This document shows positions 7,720 through 12,392 of a stretch of 12,392 nt of DNA, one piece after another. Both the position numbers and the translations under genes were made by a program. Position 1 is the first letter of the stretch, and each line of letters begins with the position of its first letter. The stretch comes from an uncultured Lachnospiraceae bacterium (GTDB lineage Bacteria > Bacillota > Clostridia > Lachnospirales > Lachnospiraceae), in contig CAJUJY010000085.1 of NCBI GenBank assembly GCA_910586555.1, positions 1-12,392 on the forward strand. The letters run 5' to 3'. The notes under the pieces were generated by a model. That model saw only the letters and a list, made by a program, of their open reading frames with translations, did not search any database and had not been told where the DNA came from.

Positions 7720-7819
7720 ATATGGGAGTTGCCGCACTAGGAATGTAAATACAAGTTATAGTACCTGGTAAATTTACTATATATTGTATACTGGCTTCTT
7801 AATGCGGCAGCTCCCATAT
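7720..7819. repeat. 100-bp element with 17-bp inverted ends, possible terminator
   Basis: ATATGGGAGTTGCCGCA (7720-7736) pairs with TGCGGCAGCTCCCATAT (7803-7819), 17 pairs with one G-U. The 66-nt interior holds a 7-bp stem, TATAGTA (7757-7763) with TACTATA (7775-7781). It begins 35 bp after the PocR-gene stop. Only a short TTTT follows, and the loop is large for a simple terminator, so a small inverted-repeat mobile element or regulatory RNA is also possible. I see no clear target-site duplication. Confidence 0.6.
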
Positions 7820-7822
7820 TTT

Positions 7823-8036
7823 AACCTTATCAAGCGGATATCCGCAATCTGCATTTTAAGCAGGCTGCGGTTGCAGATACCCACAACTTGCCCACTTGCA
7901 AAACAACCTCATAGCCGCTACCGCAGCTTTCCAGTTGGAGCTTATACTCCCACTGGAACAAGTAAGTCCCTGCCCACCGCTTATGTTTCCACAACATAGA
8001 AGCGTGCCTTTTAAAGGGCTGGCTTAATGGGCAAGA
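7823..8036 (+). repeat. Repeat family A, copy 2 (long, right arm lost)
   Basis: The 5' domain (GCGGATATCCGC, 7834-7845) is followed by AACCTCAT (7905-7912) and a hairpin at 7914-7928. Next is CCAGTTGGAG-CTTATA-CTCCCACTGG (7931-7956, one mismatch), and then CGCTT-ATGTT (7978-7987) pairing with AACAT-AG-AAGCG (7993-8004). It shares 32 identical bases with copy 3 (7957-7988 against 9646-9677). After 8004 the sequence departs from copy 3, so the closing arms are missing. Instead CTTGCCCA (7887-7894) can pair with TGGGCAAG (8028-8035). It lies just past the hydG stop. Confidence 0.85.
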
Positions 8037-8038
8037 AA

Positions 8039-9457
8039 TTAAAAACGGAAGTCCCTCTTCCCTTCATTCATTTCTTTTAAATATTCTATTGCCTTATTTC
8101 TTATATTTTCATTTGGTACTTTAAGTATTTCACTGGATATAAGCTCTTCTCCAATACGTTTTGTATCTTCTGCGGCATAATCTTCAAGATATTCCTTAAG
8201 GGTCATAAGGGCATTGGGCTGGCAGCAGTTAGCTATCTGGCCGCTTTTTAATAAGGACATAAACCTGTCACCTGTCCTGCCTGCCCTGTAACATGCAGTA
8301 CAAAAACTTGGTATATAGCCAAGTTCCATAAGCCATTTTACTACTTCATCAAGAGTACGTGTATCACTTACATCAAACTGTGCAGAACTGTCGTCCCTTA
8401 CAGGTTCTACATATCCGCCTACACTTGTGCGTGAACCCCCGCTTATCTGTGAAATGCCCAGTTTAAGTACTTTTTCCCTTGTCTTTTGTGATTCCCTTGT
8501 AGAAATAATCATTCCTGTATATGGAACAGCAATCCTTATTATTGCAACAATTTTTTCAAATATGCTGTCTGGAACAGCATTATTAAAATCTGCTGTATCT
8601 ATATCATCAGCAGGGCACACCCTTGGCACACTTATTGTATGCGGCCCTACACCATGGACTGCTTCAAGGTGTTCTGCATGCATAAGTATTCCAGCAAGTT
8701 CATAGCGGTACATTTCAAGCCCGAAAAGCACTCCTATGCCCACATCATCAATTCCGCCCTCCATTGCCCTGTCCATTGCCTCTGTATGGTATGCATAATC
8801 ATGTTTAGGCCCTGCCGGGTGAAGTTCTTCATATGCCTTTTTATTATACGTTTCCTGGAAAAGTATATAAGTACCAATTCCTGCATTTTTAAGCTTTGTG
8901 TAGTTTTCTACCGTTGTAGCTGCAATATTTACATTTACACGGCGTATTGCACCATTTTTATGTTTAATGCTGTAAATAGTTTCTATGCTTTCAAGTATAT
9001 ATTCAAGAGGATTATTTACAGGGTCTTCACCAGACTCTATTGCAAGCCTTTTATGTCCCATATCCTGTAATGCAATTACCTCTTTTTTAATCTCTTCCTG
9101 TGTAAGTTTTTTTCTTGGAATATGTTTATTCTTATAGTGGTATGGACAATATGTACAACTGTTTACACAGTAATTTGAAAGATACAGAGGTGCAAACATT
9201 ACAATCCTTTTTCCATAAAACTTTTCTTTAATCTCTGCTGCAAGTTCCCTTATCCTGTTATTCACTTCAGGATCATCACATTCAAGAAGCACTGATGCTT
9301 CTTTATGTGAAATCCCTTTTGCTTTTGCTGCTTTATTAAGAATTTCATATACCAGCTCCATATTATTTTTATTTTTCCTGGCATAATCAAGACATTCCAG
9401 GATTTCTTCATTATTAATAAACTCTTCTGCCTTCATTGATTTTGGATTATAGCCCAT
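8039..9457 (-). CDS. hydG: [FeFe] hydrogenase maturase HydG (radical SAM tyrosine lyase)
   Basis: HydG splits tyrosine into p-cresol and dehydroglycine, and from the latter makes the CO and cyanide ligands of the hydrogenase H-cluster, delivered as an Fe(CO)2(CN)-cysteine unit. At 472 residues it has the usual length. The radical SAM CX3CX2C motif is C97-C101-C104. The C-terminal CX2CX22C motif, which separates HydG from the thiamine enzyme ThiH, is complete as C386-C389-C412. The chain ends in GKRDFRF, similar to other HydG. ATG 9457 is preceded by AAGGAG (9473-9468) at 10 nt. The frame stays open to 9601, but that extra peptide comes from repeat copy 3 and is not HydG-like. The TM1266-family gene lies upstream; hydE, hydF and the hydrogenase are not in the window. 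Confidence 0.97.
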   Translation of the reverse strand: MGYNPKSMKAEEFINNEEILECLDYARKNKNNMELVYEILNKAAKAKGISHKEASVLLECDDPEVNNRIRELAAEIKEKFYGKRIVMFAPLYLSNYCVNSCTYCPYHYKNKHIPRKKLTQEEIKKEVIALQDMGHKRLAIESGEDPVNNPLEYILESIETIYSIKHKNGAIRRVNVNIAATTVENYTKLKNAGIGTYILFQETYNKKAYEELHPAGPKHDYAYHTEAMDRAMEGGIDDVGIGVLFGLEMYRYELAGILMHAEHLEAVHGVGPHTISVPRVCPADDIDTADFNNAVPDSIFEKIVAIIRIAVPYTGMIISTRESQKTREKVLKLGISQISGGSRTSVGGYVEPVRDDSSAQFDVSDTRTLDEVVKWLMELGYIPSFCTACYRAGRTGDRFMSLLKSGQIANCCQPNALMTLKEYLEDYAAEDTKRIGEELISSEILKVPNENIRNKAIEYLKEMNEGKRDFRF

Positions 9458-9517
9458 TTTATTATATCTCCTTCCAAAAATTCCAAATAATATCCCAAAC
9501 ATACATTTGCTACCTGC

Positions 9518-9545
9518 ATTATAATGGTCAAGCGGATATTCGCAA
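9518..9545 (-). promoter_or_regulatory. Candidate hydG promoter overlapping repeat copy 3
   Basis: On the minus strand TTGCGA (9545-9540), a 16-nt spacer and a perfect TATAAT (9523-9518) precede hydG by about 60 nt. The -35 lies inside the 5' domain of repeat A and the -10 just outside it. The -35 matches consensus at only four of six bases. Confidence 0.4.
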
Positions 9546-9716
9546 TCCGCATTGCCTGCAAGCAGGCATTGGCTACTTGCCCACTTACAAATCAACCTCA
9601 TAGCTGCTATCGCAGCTTTTCAGTGGGAGCTTATACTCCCACTGAAACAAGTAAGTCCCTGCCCACCGCTTATGTTTTCGCAACATAGAAGCGGGGGACT
9701 TACTTGATGAGGTTAA
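9524..9716 (+). repeat. Repeat family A, copy 3 (complete, multi-branch fold)
   Basis: 5' domain: GCGGAT (9532-9537) with ATCCGC (9545-9550). Main domain: closing stem AACCTCAT (9594-9601) with ATGAGGTT (9707-9714). Inside it are hairpin AGCTGC-TATC-GCAGCT (9602-9617), a perfect 12-bp hairpin (9618-9629 with 9636-9647, loop CTTATA), and a long arm. The long arm is a 12-bp stem (9648-9659 with 9695-9706), a 6-nt bulge TGCCCA, then CCGCTT/AAGCGG and ATGTT/AACAT around loop TTCGC. All are visible base pairs; whether it acts as RNA or DNA, and on which strand, is unknown. It fills most of the 264-nt gap between the TM1266-family gene and hydG. Confidence 0.88.
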
Positions 9717-9721
9717 AAACT

Positions 9722-9973
9722 TTATACAGATGTTTTTGAATAAACTGCTTTTGCACTTACCCCGTCAATTTTGCCAATTTTGCCTGAAAGTGCATTAATA
9801 ACATCATTGCCAGCGTCCATAACAATACTTATAACTGCAATGTTTCTTTCCTTGTATGGCATGCCCATGCGCCCTATAATATAATCCCTGTATTCATGCA
9901 GCAGTTCATTAACCTTTGAAACCATATCTGCATTTTCTACAATAATTCCCAGTATAGCAACACGCTTATCCAT
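9722..9973 (-). CDS. TM1266-family iron-only hydrogenase system putative regulator
   Basis: This 83-residue protein, MDKRVAILGIIVEN at its start and DGVSAKAVYSKTSV at its end, matches the TM1266 family, small ferredoxin-fold (ACT/NikR-C-like) proteins found almost only beside [FeFe]-hydrogenase maturation genes. A regulatory role is assumed from this association; no DNA-binding helix is visible and the mechanism is not known to me. The central GRMGMPYKERNIAVISIVMDA is characteristic. GGGGGA (about 9983-9979) stands 5 nt before the ATG. hydG follows 264 nt downstream on the same strand, with repeat copy 3 in between, so the pair could be one transcript or two. Family call is confident, function less so. 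Confidence 0.88.
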   Translation of the reverse strand: MDKRVAILGIIVENADMVSKVNELLHEYRDYIIGRMGMPYKERNIAVISIVMDAGNDVINALSGKIGKIDGVSAKAVYSKTSV

Positions 9974-9996
9974 CTTATCCCCCGTTTCTATATTTT

Positions 9997-10045
9997 AATA
10001 ATAAAAATTCCCATGCCAGGTGGCAACGCCATTTGACATGGGAAT
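9997..10045 (-). terminator. Rho-independent terminator after the PAP2 gene
   Basis: Outer stem ATTCCCATG (10007-10015) with CATGGGAAT (10037-10045), and an inner stem from GGTGGC/GCCATT with two G-U pairs around AAC. Read on the minus strand, the hairpin is followed directly by TTTT and an AT-rich tract. It should end transcription from spmB and the PAP2 gene before the hydrogenase genes. Confidence 0.75.
9998..10026 (-). promoter_or_regulatory. Candidate promoter of the TM1266-family gene
   Basis: On the minus strand TTGCCA (10026-10021), a 17-nt spacer and TATTAT (10003-9998) precede the gene. The -35 overlaps the terminator hairpin of the upstream PAP2 gene, a compact arrangement. The match is fair, five of six at each box, but such AT-rich matches occur by chance. 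Confidence 0.4.
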
Positions 10046-10177
10046 ATAAAAGCTCCAGTAATTTGCATGGATAATTAATTATTCCAGTTTATGTCTTGGC
10101 ATCAGGCTGTCCCTTCTGTTTCAGAACATTACAGATCTATTTTACATTATTATGCTGGATTTATCAATACATGGATT
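10046..10177. other. Short intergenic stretch without a recognisable feature
   Basis: Between the terminator hairpin and the PAP2-gene stop I see no open frame of note, no strong inverted repeat and no promoter pointing into a gene. Confidence 0.5.
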
Positions 10178-10729
10178 TTAAACTTTATGTATGCGTTTGT
10201 TTAAATTTGGGTATATAACCATTCCTGTTACAATTCCACACAATATTCCAGTAACTGCACCGCCTATTACATCAGAAGGATAATGCACACATACATATAT
10301 CCTTGAAAGCCCCATTAATACAGATAAAACCAGCATTATTATTCCTAATCTCTTATCCGACAGGATAAATACTGGAACAGATGCAGCAAAGGCTATTGCT
10401 GTATGCCCTGACGGAAAAGAATAATCTGCCTGTGGTTCTATAAGGCATCTTACCTGTTCTATTGCATCATACGGCCTTACCCTTGCAACTACATTTTTAA
10501 GGAATATATTTACTACGATAAAACATAGTATAAGTGATATGCTGCAATAAATTCCCTCTTTGCGTGTACCTTTGTATATTATAAGTGCCATAATTAAAAG
10601 TATCCAGATTATTCCTGCATTACCAAGTGAAGTAAACCAGACTACTATATCATTTAATATGGTACTTCTTAGATGCTCCTGCACATAAAGAAGTATATTG
10701 CCATCAAGTTCAATTAAATCCTGCCACAT
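10178..10729 (-). CDS. PAP2-family membrane phosphatase
   Basis: This 183-residue integral membrane protein carries the three signature motifs of acid phosphatases of the PAP2 family. Motif one is KX6RP (K78 to R85-P86, in KNVVARVRP), motif two PSGH (106-109), and motif three SRX5HX3D (S142-R143, H149, D153). H109, H149 and D153 would be the catalytic set. About five hydrophobic segments are visible (roughly 25-53, 58-77, 110-123, 127-147, 153-172). Relatives dephosphorylate undecaprenyl pyrophosphate or phosphatidylglycerol phosphate at the membrane; the exact substrate cannot be told from sequence. AGGAGG (10743-10738) lies 8 nt before ATG. It follows spmB by 76 nt on the same strand, so co-transcription is plausible, and a link to envelope work during sporulation is possible. 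Confidence 0.93.
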   Translation of the reverse strand: MWQDLIELDGNILLYVQEHLRSTILNDIVVWFTSLGNAGIIWILLIMALIIYKGTRKEGIYCSISLILCFIVVNIFLKNVVARVRPYDAIEQVRCLIEPQADYSFPSGHTAIAFAASVPVFILSDKRLGIIMLVLSVLMGLSRIYVCVHYPSDVIGGAVTGILCGIVTGMVIYPNLNKRIHKV

Positions 10730-10805
10730 TAATTTTTCCTCCTAAGTATAATTTCTATTAAATATATTAACACACCCTTGCATATGCCGCAATCCATATT
10801 TTTAT

Positions 10806-11354
10806 TCAGCTCTTAAAAATACCTGTTATTACTACACAGGCTGCCATTCCTGCAAATGTGCATAGCATTGCCCCTGCAAGCAGCCATTTTATCCCAGTAA
10901 CCGGCTTATGTTCTTTATCCCCTGTTGCCATAAAGTAAACGGATATTGTATAAAAGATTGTTTCAGAACAGCACATAAGAAGTGATGCCATAAAACCAAT
11001 ATCTGAATCAGTGCCAAAGGTTTTATAAATATCTGTTAAAAGCCCTGTGGCGGCTGATGAAGAAAACATTTTAATTAGTGATAATGGTACAAGTTCCGCA
11101 GGGAAGTTTAAACATTTCATATATGGTGACAAAAACTGCCCTGCTACTTCAAGTACACCAGAAACCCTTAAAAAGCCTATAGCCATCATAAGCCCTATTA
11201 AAGTAGGCAGAATATTTTTTACTACCTTAAATCCATCTGCTGCGCCCTGGATAAAAGCATCAAATATATCCACTTTATTTAAAAGCCCATACCCTATAAC
11301 ATAAAAAACCAGCACAGGTATTATTAAATTAGAAATAAAAGCTACAATATCCAT
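10806..11354 (-). CDS. spmB: Spore maturation protein B (nucleoside-recognition/Gate domain membrane protein)
   Basis: The 182-residue sequence resembles Bacillus SpmB along its length. Shared features include LIPVLVFYVIGYGLLNKVD near the start, AADGFKVVKNILPTLIGLMMAIGFLRVSGVL, the PAELVPLSLI segment, and the ATGLLTDIYKTFGTDSDIGFMASL and CSETIFYTISVYF stretches. It is a multi-pass membrane protein with the Gate (nucleoside recognition) domain. In Bacillus, SpmA and SpmB are needed for full dehydration of the spore core; the biochemical activity is not established. AAAGGA (11370-11365) stands 10 nt before ATG. The usual partner spmA is not next to it: upstream is about 1 kb of non-coding repeats. 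A sigma-E-like promoter precedes the gene. Confidence 0.93.
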   Translation of the reverse strand: MDIVAFISNLIIPVLVFYVIGYGLLNKVDIFDAFIQGAADGFKVVKNILPTLIGLMMAIGFLRVSGVLEVAGQFLSPYMKCLNFPAELVPLSLIKMFSSSAATGLLTDIYKTFGTDSDIGFMASLLMCCSETIFYTISVYFMATGDKEHKPVTGIKWLLAGAMLCTFAGMAACVVITGIFKS

Positions 11355-11412
11355 ACTTATATCATCCTTTCAATCCATTCCTGCATATAATGGTTAATTA
11401 CCTTTATTACAA

Positions 11413-11441
11413 AATGTATGTTTTTATAACTTGGTTTATGC
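11413..11441 (-). promoter_or_regulatory. Sigma-E-like sporulation promoter of spmB
   Basis: On the minus strand GCATAAA (11441-11435), a 14-nt spacer and CATACATT (11420-11413) resemble the mother-cell sigma-E consensus (-35 around kmATATT, -10 CATACAnT, spacer 13-15). The -10 match is complete. The start point would lie about 50 nt before spmB. A sigma-A-like alternative, TTGTAA-17-TATATG, overlaps just downstream and cannot be excluded. Confidence 0.55.
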
Positions 11442-11631
11442 AGTTTAAAGCCACGTCCGTTTCATAAATTTCCAACTGTGTATAAACAGGAGATAATTTA
11501 TAGTTATCCTGCATTGGGGTTGTGTATATACTAAAGGTTGTGTACATGCAGCAGTTTTATATATTTTCTGTAGCAGGCACGTTACCACTACGATACAATG
11601 TCATTTAGTTAAGGAAATAGAAGCTAAAGTA

Positions 11632-11815
11632 TTATGCCCTGGCAGTTCCAAAGTGTCCCTTGACAAACCAGAACAGCCCGCTTCCGCTTGGACGTCACAC
11701 ACAATGGTGCTTAAGTCCCTTTACAAATCTACAGCTTGTTCATTGGAAGCACATTTGGAACTTGCCAGGTAATATACACTTTGGAAATTTATGGAAATAT
11801 TTTCTGCAAATCTCC
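11632..11815 (+). repeat. Repeat family B, copy X
   Basis: Landmarks shared with the reverse complement of copy Y: TTATGCCCTGGCA (11632-11644, 13 of 13), CCCGCTTCCGCTTGGACG (11677-11694, 17 of 18) and TTGCCAGGTAATATAC (11762-11777, 16 of 16). An AATATTT-containing end also matches. Compared with Y it lacks about 50 bases, including the central hairpin. Internally, CCTGGCAGTTCCAAA (11639-11653) can pair with TTTGGAACTTGCCAGG (11754-11769), leaving one base bulged, so the copy is itself a foldback. Confidence 0.8.
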
Positions 11816-11833
11816 TTAACTTAATGACATTGC

Positions 11834-11920
11834 ACTACGATAGTGCACAACACTATATATAGTGTCAGCAGTGCATAAAATCTGAAAATACCAGATTTAA
11901 GCACTGGCAGCACTATAGTG
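11834..11920. repeat. Cluster of short perfect palindromes
   Basis: CACTA-CGA-TAGTG sits at about 11834-11846, followed by ACACTATATATAGTGT at about 11850-11865. AAATCTG and CAGATTT around a 7-nt loop (11878-11898) are embedded in an outer CAGTGC/GCACTG pair. GCACTATAGTGC follows at about 11910-11921. All lie inside the right arm of the larger foldback. They may be accumulated hairpin elements or protein-binding sites. Confidence 0.7.
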
Positions 11921-12099
11921 CCTTTTACAGAAAATATATAAAACTGCCTGCATGTTCTTACGTTCCGTGGGAATTAAAAGTTTTCCTGTTTGTATTTTAA
12001 TTTTTGTTTAAAATTTTATGTCCCATGTAAAAGGTACTTTTGCACTGTCATTAAGCACTGTTACATGTACAAGTGCAGTACAATTCCATTAAACCAGAT

Positions 12100-12327
12100 A
12101 AATCCACAGGAAATATTCCTATAAGCTGCCAAAACGTATATTACCTGGCAAATGCCAAATGTAATCCTAAAAGGCAACTGTACGGGGCCGCCGGCGTTTA
12201 AACCTGGTCTTAAATGCTTCAAAGAAATTTTTTCTTTGAAGCATACAGGTTTTACGCGCCGTTGCGTGAACCCGTCCAAGCGCAAGCGGGTTGCCTGTAG
12301 GATTACTTTGGACTTGCCAGGGCATAA
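12100..12327 (-). repeat. Repeat family B, copy Y
   Basis: Inverted relative to copy X. Matching blocks: TGCCAGGGCATAA (12315-12327), CGTCCAAGCGCAAGCGGG (12273-12290) and GTATATTACCTGGCAA (12136-12151). The copy is an imperfect palindrome over about 200 bases: CCTGGCAA...AATCC on the left answers GGATTA...TTGCCAGG on the right. At its centre is a perfect 14-bp stem, ATGCTTCAAAGAAA (12214-12227) with its complement (12231-12244) and a 3-nt T loop. Smaller stems, AACCCG/CGGGTT and ACGC/GCGT, lie in the right half. Confidence 0.82.
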
Positions 12328-12392
12328 CATTCTGGCCTCTTATTTAAAATAAACCGTGGATAACTATAAATTATCTGTTATTTGCATTATAA

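Larger units (their letters stand above)
11545..11954. repeat. Foldback arms surrounding family B copy X
   Basis: The left arm contains 11552-11572, whose exact reverse complement is 11926-11946 (21 of 21). It is flanked on both sides by CATGCAG-like ends (11545-11551, 11948-11954). A second pair is 11596-11615 with 11813-11832, 19 of 20 bases. The arms enclose copy X, and about 75 extra bases with small palindromes interrupt the right arm. Confidence 0.85.
11371..12392. other. Gene-free, palindrome-rich region upstream of spmB
   Basis: No open frame here has a ribosome site plus recognisable protein sequence. The region holds the spmB promoter, two inverted copies of repeat family B, a nested foldback and several small palindromes, each listed separately. 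The outermost pair is AGATAATTTATAGTTATCC (11491-11509) and its exact reverse complement (12358-12376), 19 of 19 bases. Positions 11955-12095 are AT-rich, with a weak palindrome around 12056-12077. The right boundary of the element may lie beyond the window. Confidence 0.75.

Noticed and set aside
7784..7999. Small plus-strand open frame of 71 codons
   Set aside because: It runs through the 100-bp inverted element and repeat A copy 2, has no ribosome site and no recognisable protein.
9458..9601. 48-residue N-terminal extension of HydG
   Set aside because: It is translated from repeat A, is unlike HydG N-termini, and ATG 9457 has an excellent AAGGAG.
9594..9714. tRNA gene, because of the cloverleaf-like drawing
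   Set aside because: Arm lengths are wrong and no TPsiC-like sequence, anticodon arm or CCA-compatible acceptor is present.
6726..9716. CRISPR array
   Set aside because: The repeats are long, diverged, separated by genes and not regularly spaced.
12061..12352. Two overlapping open frames on opposite strands (89 and 66 codons)
   Set aside because: They mirror each other because copy Y is palindromic; no ribosome site and no family resemblance.

Overview
The window looks like a chromosomal segment of a low-GC, spore-forming anaerobe of the Clostridia, most likely Lachnospiraceae. Grounds: AT-rich codon use, strong AGGAGG-type ribosome sites, a secreted CAP/Big_2/BspA-type leucine-rich-repeat protein typical of gut Lachnospiraceae, an [FeFe]-hydrogenase maturase (HydG) beside its TM1266-type companion, and the sporulation gene spmB. 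This is inference from sequence character, not a database match.

Layout. Positions 1-200 hold a promoter and leader. Positions 201-3251 (+) encode a 1016-residue secreted protein with two CAP domains, a Big_2 domain, a Pro/Ser/Lys linker and a C-terminal leucine-rich-repeat tail. A terminator-like hairpin (3306-3342) separates it from the convergent nadA-nadB-nadC operon (minus strand, 6540 to 3379), which makes quinolinate from aspartate and dihydroxyacetone phosphate and converts it to nicotinate mononucleotide. Divergent from nadA is a soluble PocR-domain protein with a very short chemoreceptor-like hairpin (6900-7685, +). On the minus strand lie, in transcription order, spmB (11354-10806), a PAP2 phosphatase (10729-10178), a TM1266-family protein (9973-9722) and hydG (9457-8039).

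The least explained material lies between genes. Repeat family A has three copies in the same orientation (about 6726-6806, 7823-8036, 9524-9716). One is a short 5' piece and two are long; the copy upstream of hydG folds on paper into a closed multi-branch structure with several long perfect stems. Two copies bracket hydG as direct repeats, and the element may supply part of the hydG promoter. The stretch of about 1 kb upstream of spmB (11371-12392) has no credible gene. It contains two inverted copies of a second, unrelated element (family B), a nested foldback with 20-21 bp arms, and a cluster of small palindromes. I read families A and B as non-autonomous mobile or REP/MITE-like intergenic elements, possibly transcribed as structured RNA; neither is identified with certainty.

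Two open frames begin at TTG or GTG codons that lie just before a Shine-Dalgarno sequence (nadA and the PocR gene), and hydG can be over-extended into the repeat. I place the starts at the internal ATGs at 6540, 6900 and 9457. A sequence resembling a sigma-E promoter precedes spmB, consistent with mother-cell expression during sporulation.
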